Shown: positions 1 to 9,293, numbered from the stretch's first letter. The stretch: 64,000 nucleotides of DNA from Acidobacteriota bacterium (GCA_018268915.1 JAFDVQ010000009.1:207243-271242); one strand, 5' to 3'. A program made the numbers and translations. The notes: a model not told the origin generated them from the sequence alone.

Positions 1-1
1 G

Positions 2-145
2 CACATGCATGCCATGCCCCGCTGGGTTGGAGACACAAACTTCATGACCACAGTAGCCGAGACTCGTGTGCTGCCGGAGGACCTGGGAGCAACATGGAAG
101 CGGCTGCGAGGAACGTTCCGGGAGTTAGAGCAGGAGCACGGCTAA
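2..145 (+). CDS. HIT family hydrolase, 3' end only
   Basis: Open frame entering from the left edge and ending in TAA; 47 residues are visible. It begins HMHAMPRW, continues VGDTNFM, then TRVLPEDL and a basic/acidic helix. This matches the C-terminus of histidine-triad (HIT) proteins of the Ap4A phosphorylase/hydrolase type, where the H-x-H-x-H triad is followed by PRW-x-GDTNFM. The first triad histidine would lie upstream of the window. Family members hydrolyse or phosphorolyse dinucleoside polyphosphates or related nucleotides in the cytoplasm. The family call is fairly secure; the exact substrate cannot be told from the tail. Confidence 0.65.
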   Translation, partial: HMHAMPRWVGDTNFMTTVAETRVLPEDLGATWKRLRGTFRELEQEHG

Positions 146-203
146 CGACGAAACTTCAGCCACGCTGTGCTCAGCAACATTCTTTCTGAGCAGGTCTCAT
201 TTC

Positions 204-1001
204 CTACTTTTTCTTGCCGGTAAGCGCTTCGAGCTGACGCGCGAACTCCTGCCATTCATCGACTTGCTGACCCGGCTTGGCGGGCTCGGCGTTAGCTGAT
301 TTCGCCGGAACCGAAACGGGAGCAGTAGGAGGAGGAGGAGCGGGACTCAATGGGGCAACCGGCTCCGGCATTCGCGGTGCGGGAGGGGGAGACTGCTGAG
401 GCCGAGACTGCGCCGGGACCCTGTGAGGAACGCTGGGAACGGGAGGAGGCATTGTTCTGGGAGGTTCGGGCGCTTTGGGAGGCGTCGCCGCAGCAACCAC
501 AGGCGGTGCGACAGGGGGAGTTGGAGCGACCTGCTTGACGGGCGTAGGCTCGGGTTCGGATGCGGATGCGGCCCCCCCGTCATTCGGCGCGTTGAAGACC
601 TCAAGGGACTGCATCAGTTTCTGAATTGCTTCGTCGGCAGAGACCGCGGGCGGAGCCGCTTCTACCTCGGCCTCAGGATCTTCGTCCAAGGCCTTGGGAG
701 CACCTGTGGCAGCGTTGAATTCTGCCTTCATCTGCCTGTATTTTGTCTGCTCGCGCTCGAGGCGCTTCTGGACGCGGCCTAGCTCCTCAGCCTCAGGACG
801 CAGTTTGGCAAGCTCAGCGATCGCGTCTTCCAACTGCGTGCGCATCGCGAACTCACGCGCATCGAGGGCTACATGTTCCTTTTCGACTGCATCTTCGATC
901 TGAGCTCTTACGTTTGAGCGTCCCCAGGAGAAGCCCGCAAAAAGACAGGTAACAGCAATGGCAAGCGCAACTACAGCATAGGTAATCGCATGGCTCCCCA
1001 T
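204..1001 (-). CDS. membrane-anchored coiled-coil, proline-rich hypothetical protein
   Basis: 265 residues from the chosen ATG (frame open to 1049). That ATG places a hydrophobic anchor (AITYAVVALAIAVTCLFAG) at the very N-terminus, as expected for a type II membrane protein; the upstream extension has no typical features. Residues of about 35-110 are charged and predicted helical/coiled coil, followed by a long Pro/Ala/Val low-complexity segment, and a short C-terminal motif (DEWQEFARQLEALTGKKK) that looks folded. I do not recognise the family. The architecture suits an inner-membrane protein with an extended periplasmic or cytoplasmic linker. It lies tail-to-tail with the HIT gene and just downstream of rmuC on the same strand. 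Confidence 0.55.
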   Translation of the reverse strand: MGSHAITYAVVALAIAVTCLFAGFSWGRSNVRAQIEDAVEKEHVALDAREFAMRTQLEDAIAELAKLRPEAEELGRVQKRLEREQTKYRQMKAEFNAATGAPKALDEDPEAEVEAAPPAVSADEAIQKLMQSLEVFNAPNDGGAASASEPEPTPVKQVAPTPPVAPPVVAAATPPKAPEPPRTMPPPVPSVPHRVPAQSRPQQSPPPAPRMPEPVAPLSPAPPPPTAPVSVPAKSANAEPAKPGQQVDEWQEFARQLEALTGKKK

Positions 1002-1149
1002 CGCGTCCACAGTTCCTCTATTACAAGAGTACGGGCAATCCGCGCACAAGAGGCGGAGAGGACGCTAAGGGGACTAAACCTTGGTAAGAGGTGGCAGGTT
1101 CGCGCTGAAGCCTAAGTGTTTAACGGCTGTTGCCAAAGCAAAACTGATG

Positions 1150-2616
1150 CTAGTTCGTACCCTCGCGAACCTCAGTTTCGGCTGTGAGCGCAAGTTCAGC
1201 CTGGTCGACTGCAGCTCGGTCCAGCAACTTTCGAGGAATTGACTTGTTGGTCCGGATTCCGAGCTCCTTGAGCTTCTCGACCTGGCCGATGAGATTGCCG
1301 GGGCCCTCGGCCAGTTTCTTCATCGCATTGCTGTAACTCTGGTCTGCCTTCCGAATGTTGTCGCCAATGACGTCCATGTCGGTAACGAAACCCGCGAACT
1401 TCTCATAAAGCTTCGTTCCGCGATCCATGATCTCTCGCACATTGCGCGCCTGGCGCTCCTGCTGCCAGAGCACATTGATAATGCGGATGACGTAAAGAAG
1501 AGTAGTCGGACCGACAAGAAGGATTCCCTGTTTGTAGGCCTCCGACCAGAGTTCGCTGTCCGCCTGAAAGGCCATCAGAAATGCGGGTTCGATCGGAACG
1601 AACATCACCACAAAATCAGGAGACTCGATCCCCGGCAGATTGTGATATCCGGCTTTCGCCAATCCGGCAATGTGGCCGCGCATACTGGCGAGGTGAGCCC
1701 TCAAAGAAACCTTGCGTCCTTCTTCGTCGGCGGCCCCTACGCAATCGGTATAGGCAGTCAACGAAACCTTGGAATCGATAACGAGGTTGCGGCCACCCGG
1801 GAGGTAGACGATGACGTCAGTTCGGATTGAGCGACTGCGGTCACCACTCTCGTTCTCGATGCCCGCGAACGATTGCTGAAACGCGTATTGCTCTCCTTCG
1901 CGAAGGCCGGCCTTATCGAGCAGATCGCGAAGAATAAACTCGCCCCAATCGCCTTGCGTCTTCGCCGAGCCCCTAAGCGCTGTAGTGAGGTTGCGTGCCT
2001 CTTCTGTGAGTTGCTCATTGAGAGTGCCGAGCGTGCCGATGAGCGTCTCGAGCTTTGTGACGCCGGTCTTTGAATCTGACTGAGCTTCTTCAACCTTTTT
2101 TCGGAATTCTTCAATTTGCGCGCGGAGAGGCGTGAACAGATTGCCGAGTTCCTTCTGGCTGCCTTCCGAGAAGGACTTCGATTTCGTCTCGAGGATGTCC
2201 GCCGCGAGTGTGTGGAACTGATCCGAGAGGCTCTTCTTGGCAGTTTCAAGAAGTTCGACTTTCTCGCCCAGGTTTTTGCGCTCGTTGTTCAATTCGGCTT
2301 CGAGCTGGCTGATGCGTGCGCGAAGGGTGGTCTCACCGGCAGCCTTGTAATCCAGATCGGCCCGAAGGCTCGAGATCTCTTCGTTCAGCTGAGAAATGTT
2401 GGCAGCGCGTTCAGTGGCTAGCGATTCGAAGCCGGCGCGCGCTGAGGATTCTGTCTGTGCCTGGGAAAGTTGTCTCTGGAAGGCGTTCAGCGCATCGATA
2501 GCTTCGCGGTTACGCTGCTCGAGAAGAGAGGATTCGCGCCGTGCCGAAACAGAACGGACGATGAAACCTAGAATCAAGCCTGCAACGATTGCGATTCCGA
2601 CGAAAAGAGCCTGCAC
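1150..2616 (-). CDS. rmuC: RmuC family DNA recombination protein
   Basis: About 488 residues. An N-terminal membrane segment (VGIAIVAGLILGFIV) is followed by a long coiled coil and the RmuC core: the GDWGEFILRDLLDKAGL, RTDVIVYLPGGRNLVIDSKVSL and FVPIEPAF-type blocks are all present. RmuC proteins limit inversions at short inverted repeats and carry a PD-(D/E)xK-like nuclease fold (D and DSK residues visible). The frame is open to 2706, but a GTG at 2616 has GGAGG six bases upstream and begins directly at the membrane segment, so I use it. The gene is divergent from acpP. Confidence 0.9.
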   Translation of the reverse strand: MQALFVGIAIVAGLILGFIVRSVSARRESSLLEQRNREAIDALNAFQRQLSQAQTESSARAGFESLATERAANISQLNEEISSLRADLDYKAAGETTLRARISQLEAELNNERKNLGEKVELLETAKKSLSDQFHTLAADILETKSKSFSEGSQKELGNLFTPLRAQIEEFRKKVEEAQSDSKTGVTKLETLIGTLGTLNEQLTEEARNLTTALRGSAKTQGDWGEFILRDLLDKAGLREGEQYAFQQSFAGIENESGDRSRSIRTDVIVYLPGGRNLVIDSKVSLTAYTDCVGAADEEGRKVSLRAHLASMRGHIAGLAKAGYHNLPGIESPDFVVMFVPIEPAFLMAFQADSELWSEAYKQGILLVGPTTLLYVIRIINVLWQQERQARNVREIMDRGTKLYEKFAGFVTDMDVIGDNIRKADQSYSNAMKKLAEGPGNLIGQVEKLKELGIRTNKSIPRKLLDRAAVDQAELALTAETEVREGTN

Positions 2617-2844
2617 GGAAATCCTCCAGCCATCTTCGCCTAATCTACGCCTTTTGTCTGTGCATTTGTAGTCTGAAACCTGCCTTTTTCCAGGCCTGTT
2701 CCGCATCAGTTACAGATAACCCGCTGCTGCCTCCGTCGCCGCGCAGGTGATTGATTTATTTCCACTCTGGGTCGCTTTACACACCGGGGGTGGCCCTTTA
2801 AACTTGGAGTTTCGGGGCTGGCGAAGCTTTTCTTTATCCGGCGG

Positions 2845-2874
2845 TTGTCTCAGTGTGCCATCTGCCAGTATTGT
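2845..2874 (+). promoter_or_regulatory. candidate promoter for acpP-fabF
   Basis: TTGTCT at 2845 and TATTGT at 2869 are separated by 18 bases, a passable sigma70-type pair about 70 bases before the acpP ATG. The match is imperfect, and a TATATT at 2892 is an alternative -10. Assigned mainly from position in the divergent rmuC/acpP spacer. Confidence 0.3.
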
Positions 2875-2946
2875 AGGCAGGCGACTGCGGATATATTTTG
2901 TCCCCAGACTATCGGATTTGGTAATTGAAACTGAGGAGAATCAGGC

Positions 2947-3186
2947 ATGGCGGTAGAAGAAAAAGTAAAGCAGATCATCGTGGAACAACTGCAGGTTGAT
3001 GAAGCTGAAGTTACGCCCGGCGCAAGCTTTCAAGAGGATCTGGGTGCGGACTCGCTGGATGTTGTTGAGCTCGTAATGCAGTTTGAGGAGGCGTTTGACC
3101 TCGAGATTCCCGACGAAGACGCTGAGAAGATCAAGACCGTCAAGGACGCGATTGACTACATCGAGAAGAACGCGAAAGGCAAGTAG
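2947..3186 (+). CDS. acpP: acyl carrier protein
   Basis: 79 residues, the usual ACP length, strongly acidic and helical. The phosphopantetheine attachment motif GADSLDVVEL is intact, with the modified serine at residue 36, followed by the typical helix II/III segments (FDLEIPDEDAEKI). GAGGAGAATCAGGC precedes the ATG, a good ribosome-binding site. ACP carries growing acyl chains through type II fatty acid synthesis in the cytoplasm. It is followed after 3 bases by fabF, the common acpP-fabF pair, so the two are surely co-transcribed. Confidence 0.97.
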   Translation: MAVEEKVKQIIVEQLQVDEAEVTPGASFQEDLGADSLDVVELVMQFEEAFDLEIPDEDAEKIKTVKDAIDYIEKNAKGK

Positions 3187-3189
3187 CCG

Positions 3190-4437
3190 GTGAACCGAAG
3201 AGTTGTGATCACCGGCCTGGGGCTGGTGTGCGGTGTGGGCAATACCGCGCAGGAAGTGTGGAAGAATCTGATCGCGGGCGCCAGTGGTATGGGTCCGATC
3301 ACAGGTTTTGATACCACAGGCTTCCCTGTCACTTTTGCCGCCGAGGTCAAGAACTTCGACCCGCTGAAATTCCTCGACAAGAAGGAAGCGCGCAAGATGG
3401 CGCGTTTCATTCACTTTGCCTTTGCGGCCACGCAAGAGGCACTAGAGCAGTCTGGCCTCAAAATCACGGAAGAGAACGGAGACCGCGTCGGCGTCTTAAT
3501 CGGCTCGGGAATCGGTGGGTTTGAGGTCATCGAGCGAGAACACGCGACGCTGCTGAAAGACGGTCCTAGAAGGATATCTCCGTTCTTTATTCCGGCAACC
3601 ATCATCAACATGGCCGCTGGGCAACTGAGCATTCGCTACGGTGCCCGCGGACCAATCTCGGCAACAGCTACGGCGTGCGCCACGAGCGCCAACTCCATTG
3701 GCGACTCCGTCCGCATGATCATGCACGGTGACGCAGATGTGATGATTGCGGGGGGCTCCGAGGCGGCTGTCACTTCACTCTCCGTGGGCGGCTTCGCGGC
3801 GATGCGGGCTCTGTCGACTCGCAATGATGAGCCGACAAAGGCAAGCCGTCCCTTCGACAAAGATCGCGACGGATTTGTCATCGGCGAAGGCGCGGGGATT
3901 CTGATTCTCGAAGAGCTCGAGTTCGCGAAGAAGCGTGGCGCAAACATTCTCGCCGAAGTCATCGGCTATGGAATGAGTGCGGATGCTTATCACATGACAG
4001 GCATTGCTCCGGAAGGCGCAGGCGCGCAGCGCAGTATGCGGGCGGCACTGAAGGACGCTGAGATCCAGCCCGAAGAGGTTGGGTATATCAATGCTCACGC
4101 GACGTCGACCCCTGCAGGCGATGGAAACGAATCACGCGCGATCGAGCTGGTCTTTGGCGAGCATGCGCTTAGTCATAAGTTGAAGATCAGCGGCACAAAG
4201 TCGATGACTGGGCACCTGCTCGGTGGCGCAGGCGGACTCGAAGCGGGCATCGCGGTCCTCTCGCTTATGAACCAGATGCTTCCGCCGACGATCAACCTCG
4301 ACAACGTCGATCCGGAGTGCAAGCTGGATTACGTGCCGAACAAGGCAATGAGCCATAGCTTCGATGTTGCCCTGTCGAACTCGTTTGGGTTCGGCGGAAT
4401 CAACGCGACGCTAATCATGCGGAGATGGACGGAGTAA
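3190..4437 (+). CDS. fabF: beta-ketoacyl-ACP synthase II
   Basis: 415 residues, full length for FabF, starting with GTG immediately after acpP. Thiolase-fold condensing enzyme: the nucleophile is C163 in TACATSAN, and the two catalytic histidines are in NAHATSTPAGD and KSMTGHLLGGAGG. The C-terminal NSFGFGGINATLI block is typical. It catalyses decarboxylative condensation of malonyl-ACP with acyl-ACP. Together with acpP here and fabD at 34,966 it belongs to fatty acid elongation, although fabD is not in this operon. Confidence 0.96.
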   Translation: MNRRVVITGLGLVCGVGNTAQEVWKNLIAGASGMGPITGFDTTGFPVTFAAEVKNFDPLKFLDKKEARKMARFIHFAFAATQEALEQSGLKITEENGDRVGVLIGSGIGGFEVIEREHATLLKDGPRRISPFFIPATIINMAAGQLSIRYGARGPISATATACATSANSIGDSVRMIMHGDADVMIAGGSEAAVTSLSVGGFAAMRALSTRNDEPTKASRPFDKDRDGFVIGEGAGILILEELEFAKKRGANILAEVIGYGMSADAYHMTGIAPEGAGAQRSMRAALKDAEIQPEEVGYINAHATSTPAGDGNESRAIELVFGEHALSHKLKISGTKSMTGHLLGGAGGLEAGIAVLSLMNQMLPPTINLDNVDPECKLDYVPNKAMSHSFDVALSNSFGFGGINATLIMRRWTE

Positions 4438-4463
4438 TAGACCCAAGCACCTTGGAACAAAAC

Positions 4464-4500
4464 AAACGGCGCACGTCCCAGGATGTGCGCCGTTTCTGTT
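4464..4500. terminator. bidirectional terminator, fabF / Yip1 gene
   Basis: Perfect 11-bp stem AAACGGCGCAC / GTGCGCCGTTT (4464-4474 and 4485-4495) with a 10-base loop. T-rich tracts follow on both strands. It sits between the convergent fabF and Yip1-family genes. Confidence 0.85.
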
Positions 4501-4514
4501 TGCGTAGCCAGTGT

Positions 4515-5276
4515 CTAACTGAATGCTGCGGCTATTCCCGCGCCGCCGATCACCAGGAGCGCCCACCATCCGAACGAAGCGATATAGCCTGAGCTGCGTT
4601 TGGTCCCTGCGACTATGGCAACTCCGATTCCCACTAGTGCAAGCGTCCAAATTGTGACGAAGTCAATGGAACTCGCGAAGCTGTAAAGGCCAGGGTTGGT
4701 GTCCATCGGATTCATAAATGCTCCAAGGTTTGTGGGAGCGAAGTTTTTGATGTTGAATGAGTCCGGCGCGGTTCCGGCAAAAAGCACCACGATTCCCAGT
4801 ATTGTCTTGATGCACGAGGGCATCATGGCATACATCCAGACTGCAAAGACGCTTCCAAATTTCGCCTTTCCGCCAAAGGCGAAATTGATGGTGCCGAGCA
4901 ACACCAGAGAAATAACGGCCCCCATCAGCAGGACGAATATTGGACCAGCCAGGAAGATTCCTTGCGTAATGGTGGTCGAGATTTTCATTCGCTGCTCACG
5001 CTGCTCGGGTGTAAGCTGGGCCATCTGCTCTTCAGTCTTGGGGCTGAGTTTTACCTGGTTTTCGCTCACCTGGCGCATGCCGACCTTTGAATTCACAACT
5101 CCATAGAACGCAAAGCCAAGGACGGCATAAATGACGAAGGGCAGCCACCAGCTTCGGTGGCCGGCCTTGATGTCCAGGAAGGTCTTCGACGGTGCCGTGA
5201 ACATGTTGGCCAAGCGCTGGCCTTGTGAGAGGCCTGATGTCACTTCCGCCGCTGGTTGAATTGCTGAATCGCTCAT
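4515..5276 (-). CDS. Yip1 family membrane protein
   Basis: About 253 residues. A soluble N-terminus with FTAPSKTFLDIKAG (Yip1-type entry motif) is followed by a hydrophobic segment, a charged Gln/Glu-rich hydrophilic loop and then four or so further membrane segments, the usual topology of bacterial Yip1-domain proteins. Function in bacteria is not established. The frame opens at 5297, but the ATG at 5276 has GAGGA five bases upstream and is preferred. Stand-alone gene, convergent with fabF. Confidence 0.75.
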   Translation of the reverse strand: MSDSAIQPAAEVTSGLSQGQRLANMFTAPSKTFLDIKAGHRSWWLPFVIYAVLGFAFYGVVNSKVGMRQVSENQVKLSPKTEEQMAQLTPEQREQRMKISTTITQGIFLAGPIFVLLMGAVISLVLLGTINFAFGGKAKFGSVFAVWMYAMMPSCIKTILGIVVLFAGTAPDSFNIKNFAPTNLGAFMNPMDTNPGLYSFASSIDFVTIWTLALVGIGVAIVAGTKRSSGYIASFGWWALLVIGGAGIAAAFS

Positions 5277-5396
5277 ATCTGTCCTCGCAGATTTCATTCA
5301 TTCTTGAAACGGGAAAGCGTTACAACCGCGTTCGCCCGCGATTGTAACGCTTCAGACTAGGATAAGAAATGAAATTGCGTTATGCCTGGTGCGTCG

Positions 5397-6584
5397 CTAC
5401 TTATTCCTGGCAGCAGCGTCGTCAGAGACCGTTGCCGTGGATGGGTCGGGTGGAACAGTCTGAGGGACCGGATCGTGATGAGGTCCGCTGGGCGAGGAAG
5501 CCGGCGAGTAGTTTTTGTAGACCGTAATGTGGAAGCAGCGCTGGCGGAACTCTTCCTCCACATCAATTACGCCGGCAGTCTGATAGGCGAAAAGGTGATC
5601 GCGCATCCACTGCATCTCACGCCGAGAAAGCCCTGATTTGGCAATATCGATGGTTGCACCGGTCAGGTGCGGGCTGACGATGTCACCTTCCGCATCTGCC
5701 GCATTGCGATTTACGCGCATCAGGTGCTTCTGATACTCAACCGTCCGCACGGCCGAGCTGACAATCAGAGGCTTGTGAAATTGCGCTTCGTGCGCGCGAG
5801 AGAGATCCGAAAGAAAATCAGCGGTCCACTGACGGCAATAACGGCGCTCTTCAGGCAGTCCGGCATTGACCTTGAGACCGGAGGTTTCGGGCACACGCAC
5901 AAGAGAGCCGCTGGAAATACGATTCTGTAGGTCGATGTCGTCCTCAATGCGCTCGAGAGACTCCAACTCGACGCGTTCGTTCTGACGCACGAGTGAGTCG
6001 CGCGTCCCGCGAAGGGCATAGCGACCATAGACACGGGGCACATTCAGCGAAGCAATCTGTCCGACTGCTACTGGCGCAGTCTCACCATCGGGTGGAGTTG
6101 CAAGCGGATTCCCCGCGCTGGCCATCGCTGCAGGATTTGCGGCAGCGAGTGACGTCGAGGTCGGCGCGCCGGCATCGGAGACGGGAGGCGAAAAGTCAGA
6201 TTGCGCGGCGGACCGCCTGATCGGCACCGTCGATAACGGAACGAAGCGCGCTCTTGAGTGACGGCGATACCTTGCTCGACGAAGGTGGCGGCCCGGCACA
6301 ACTGGTTTGCGGGCAGATGCGGTCGAGCGTGTCGAACGGCGGGCAGTCGTCTTCTTCGCAGTTCTCTTAGCCGACGCAGTTGCGACCTTGCTCCGTGCGG
6401 AGTGAGGTGCGGGCTTGGCAGCGCGTTGTGCGTGTTTCGAAGTACGGGCGACGTTAGCATGCGCGCGGTCGCGCGCGGACTTGATTCGCGCAGCACCAGC
6501 CGATGATGCGAGTAACAAGAACAGACAACCAGCGATGAAAACAGGGCGCAACATCAGGGGCGCACGGAGAAACCAGAGCATCAT
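5397..6584 (-). CDS. secreted DUF5715 / M15-like peptidase-domain protein
   Basis: About 395 residues from the Met pair preceding a signal-peptide-like segment (VFIAGCLFLLLASSAGAA); the frame stays open to 6719, but the extension is basic and untypical. After a Lys/Arg/Ala/Ser-rich linker, the C-terminal third (RRYCRQWTADFLSDL, SSAVRTVEYQ, SPHLTGATIDIAKSGL, CFHITVY) resembles DUF5715 and the M15/VanY D-Ala-D-Ala peptidase fold, with a possible metal site formed by H-x(6)-D and H-x-T-V. A periplasmic cell-wall role is inferred. The start lacks a clear ribosome-binding site, so its position is uncertain. Confidence 0.65.
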   Translation of the reverse strand: MMLWFLRAPLMLRPVFIAGCLFLLLASSAGAARIKSARDRAHANVARTSKHAQRAAKPAPHSARSKVATASAKRTAKKTTARRSTRSTASARKPVVPGRHLRRARYRRHSRARFVPLSTVPIRRSAAQSDFSPPVSDAGAPTSTSLAAANPAAMASAGNPLATPPDGETAPVAVGQIASLNVPRVYGRYALRGTRDSLVRQNERVELESLERIEDDIDLQNRISSGSLVRVPETSGLKVNAGLPEERRYCRQWTADFLSDLSRAHEAQFHKPLIVSSAVRTVEYQKHLMRVNRNAADAEGDIVSPHLTGATIDIAKSGLSRREMQWMRDHLFAYQTAGVIDVEEEFRQRCFHITVYKNYSPASSPSGPHHDPVPQTVPPDPSTATVSDDAAARNK

Positions 6585-6849
6585 CAGTGTAAGACGCCTG
6601 TAGGGGGATTTGGAGTGTCGACGGTGGTTCAGGTTTGTCTGATAAGTTGCAGGGGCTTGCGCGATGGTGGCAGGACGCCCAACCCGTCGTGCTGCCGGCA
6701 ACTGAGGCACACGTCTCATTCCGCTTTGACTATCCTCTCACAGAATCGGAACAATCGGAACAAAGCCGCCTGCACCATAATTTGGGCAGCTGAGCTTCGG
6801 GCCACGCTTCCTGAGAGTGACGTGTAAGTTATTTATTTCCAGTACCGGT

Positions 6850-8505
6850 TCAATATTCTGGCCGGGCCTGACTCTGGAGGTGGGAGATCGCCTCGTCAGC
6901 CCTCTCGCGAAGCTGGACCAGTTCATCCTGCGGTTTCCGGTCTAAGGTCCGGTAGGGCATCTGCAGCCGGAAGTTCCCGCCGAGCACGTCACGGTTGCGT
7001 TCAAGAAAGGTCCAGTAGAGAGCTGTAAACGGACAGGAGTCAGGCCCAATCGACTTCTTTGGATCGTAACGGCAGTGACCGCAATAGTTCGACATGCGAT
7101 TGATGTACGCAGCGCCAGAGACATAGGGTTTGGTGGCCGTCACCCCGCCGTCGGCGTATGTGCCCATTCCTAAGACGTTGGTCTCAACGACCCAGTCGTA
7201 CGCGTCTACGTAGGCAATCCAGAACCAGTCCGTGAGTTCCCGGGCCGAGAAGCCGCAAAGAGTTGCGAGATTCGAGAGCACCATCAAGCGCGTGATGTGA
7301 TGCGACCATCCCTCATCAATTACCTGGGCGACCACGGTATCCAGGCAATGCAGACCGGATTTGACTCCCCAGTACGCAGCGGGCAGCGGAAGCGACGCGT
7401 GCAGTGCTGCTGGAGCCGCTCCAATCAATGGCTCGTGGCTTGTGCTGCGAGGCTTTCCTCTTTCGTGAGCAACATCGAGCAGCCGGTAGCCGTCGGTCTG
7501 CTGGTGGATGTGGCGCATGAATTCACGCCAACCGAGGAGCTGCCGGATAAAACCTTCGGCGCTCGCGAGCGGAATCCTTCCGCGATCCGCAGCTGACTCA
7601 ACATCGCGCACCAGCTCGGCAGGTAACAAGCGGCCCAGGTTCACAAGGGCAGATACGCGGCTGTGAAACAAGCGCGGAGCATCGTCGCGCATGGCATCTT
7701 CAAAAGGCCCGAAGTGGGGCAGCAGATTTTCGAGTGAATGCTGCCACATCCGGTCACAGTCTTGCTGCGTGACAGGCAGATTGAAGTCCCCAATATTTCC
7801 GAAGTGGCTCGAGTAGGTGGTGCCGACAAGGTTGATCACCTCGCGAGTGATTTCGTCGGGCTCGAACGCCGGTACTTGCGGCTCGGGTGGATCTCCGCGC
7901 CACGGCTTCCGGTTGTCCGCATCGAACGAAAACTGCTTGCCGACAGGACGGCCATTTTTCATGAGGATGCCCGTCTTCTGGCGCATCCTGCGATAGAACC
8001 GGTCCATCACATAGCTTTTGCCAGGGGAATAGTCGCCATAGACGGACAGGAAGTCGTCAGTGGTTGAAAGCCATGTCGCATCCTCGACAATGTCGATGTT
8101 CAGCCCATTTGCGATCGCTTGCTGCAGATCGATGCGCAACTCACGTTCCGCGGGCTTCGTGGTCACGAGTTGTGGAATCTTCTTTTCTCGTTGAAGCTGC
8201 AAAAGTGCTTGCCCGTGGCTTAGCTCCGAGAAGTAGTAGATGACCTTGGCGCCACGTTTCGCCTGCTCAAGCGCAAAGTGGCGCATGTTGGAGATGAGTA
8301 GAACCAGCTTCTTCTTGTGGTACGCCCTGCGATGCCCTTTGTTGGTCGACTCAACAATGACGATTCCGGTTGAATTCGCATCCTGTTCAGTCAGGGGGCC
8401 AACACGATCGTTGAAGCGATCGTAAGGAACAAATATCCAGCGGCGATCAATCAGATCACGCTTTTTTGGCGAAGCAGCCAAGATGAGGTTGCGAAAGGAA
8501 TCCAT
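6850..8505 (-). CDS. cryptochrome/photolyase family protein with Fe-S cluster (FeS-BCP/CryPro type)
   Basis: 551 residues. The N-terminal Rossmann-like antenna domain (YDRFNDRVGPL, HKKKLVLLISNMRHF) and the C-terminal FAD-binding helical domain (GWREFMRHIHQQTDGY, NVLGMGTYADGG) match the iron-sulphur bacterial photolyases typified by Agrobacterium PhrB. All four cluster ligands are visible: C387, C475, C478 and C491, with the same spacing as in PhrB (88, 3 and 13 residues). These enzymes repair (6-4) photoproducts using light. There is no Shine-Dalgarno sequence before the ATG; instead a TACCAT box lies six bases upstream. Confidence 0.9.
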   Translation of the reverse strand: MDSFRNLILAASPKKRDLIDRRWIFVPYDRFNDRVGPLTEQDANSTGIVIVESTNKGHRRAYHKKKLVLLISNMRHFALEQAKRGAKVIYYFSELSHGQALLQLQREKKIPQLVTTKPAERELRIDLQQAIANGLNIDIVEDATWLSTTDDFLSVYGDYSPGKSYVMDRFYRRMRQKTGILMKNGRPVGKQFSFDADNRKPWRGDPPEPQVPAFEPDEITREVINLVGTTYSSHFGNIGDFNLPVTQQDCDRMWQHSLENLLPHFGPFEDAMRDDAPRLFHSRVSALVNLGRLLPAELVRDVESAADRGRIPLASAEGFIRQLLGWREFMRHIHQQTDGYRLLDVAHERGKPRSTSHEPLIGAAPAALHASLPLPAAYWGVKSGLHCLDTVVAQVIDEGWSHHITRLMVLSNLATLCGFSARELTDWFWIAYVDAYDWVVETNVLGMGTYADGGVTATKPYVSGAAYINRMSNYCGHCRYDPKKSIGPDSCPFTALYWTFLERNRDVLGGNFRLQMPYRTLDRKPQDELVQLRERADEAISHLQSQARPEY

Positions 8506-8517
8506 CTACCGATGGTA
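8506..8517 (-). promoter_or_regulatory. -10-like box within inverted repeat before photolyase ATG
   Basis: On the minus strand the sequence reads TACCATCGGTAG then ATG. TACCAT (8512-8517) fits a TAnnnT -10 box six bases from the start codon, and CTACC-ATC-GGTAG is a perfect 5-bp inverted repeat. It may be a leaderless promoter, an operator, or both. No convincing -35 is visible. Confidence 0.3.
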
Positions 8518-8596
8518 GACAGCTGATAGACGAGTTCCGCGGATGAGTGAAATTGGTTTTGATGATAGGAAATCAGGAAGCCGGCTTTGAAGCGTT

Positions 8597-9075
8597 CTAC
8601 GACTTCGGAGGATCTTTTTGCTTTGAAGCGAGCTCGGACTTACGCAGGGACTTCACGTCGAGCAAATCTTGCTCTCTCCCGCTGGCCAGCTTATTGCGTA
8701 TCAAATCCTCGCGGGAGATCACGCTAGCTGGCACTTCTCCATCAATGAGACCTTCAACACGATTCGGCCACGCCTCATCAAAGTAACGCCGCTGATCTGC
8801 TGAATGATGTCGATTCGATCGGGAGGCTGACCGATCTGGAAGGTGGACCCATCACAGAAATCCGCTGCCTCCAAACCTTGGAGCGGCGCTCCAAACTCAG
8901 AAAGCGCTCGGAATGCCGCTTTTGCATTCTCTTCGTCCGCGCGAATGAATAGATCCAGATCCTTTGTGGTGCGAGGTTCGGCGTGTACTCCGAATGCATG
9001 AGCGCCGATGATGAGGTACTTAACTGCGTTCGCGTTGAACGCGCGGAGTAGATCCTTGAAGTCCTTTGTCATCAT
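8597..9075 (-). pseudogene. nucleotidyltransferase (AbiEii-like/DUF6036-type), frameshifted
   Basis: Starts at an ATG-ATG pair with GAGGAG upstream. The N-terminal NTase motif is intact: YLIIGAHAFGVHAEPRTTKDLDLF (positions about 8955-9030), with the two catalytic acidic residues in the DLD triad. After IQQISGV the reading frame runs into an untypical 15-residue tail and a stop at 8719. One base inserted in the T-run at 8780-8782 restores a typical family C-terminus (FDEAWPNRVEG, then VISREDLIRNKLASGREQDLLD) ending in TAG at 8597-8599. So the gene is intact except for a single-base deletion, which could be a genuine mutation or a sequence error. Confidence 0.7.
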
Positions 9076-9256
9076 TCGCGGACTCTCCTCGAAAATCAGC
9101 GGCAAATGCGTAGGCTGTTTCGCTCAATTCGCAGACTGCGATCAAGCGTTCGCCAACTGAACGGCTATGCCAATACCGATACGTCTCCAACTGCTGTTCT
9201 TCAACATCTGTGACGCGTTGGATGGTCTTGTCCATATAGCGATTCCGGAGATCCAT
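9020..9256 (-). CDS. small hypothetical protein paired with the nucleotidyltransferase
   Basis: About 78 residues; the frame opens at 9265, but the ATG at 9256 has AGGA eight bases upstream. The core (LETYRYWHSRSVGERLIAVCEL) resembles the short proteins that commonly precede this type of nucleotidyltransferase gene. Its 3' end overlaps the downstream gene by about 55 bases, pointing to translational coupling. The pairing has the look of a two-gene toxin-antitoxin or abortive-infection module, but no function can be assigned from the sequence. The last 20 or so residues do not look family-like, so this gene may also be altered at its end. Confidence 0.5.
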   Translation of the reverse strand: MDLRNRYMDKTIQRVTDVEEQQLETYRYWHSRSVGERLIAVCELSETAYAFAADFRGESANDDKGLQGSTPRVQRERS

Positions 9257-9293
9257 CCAGTTCATCCTGAGATAAGAACTGGATGGAGCATGA

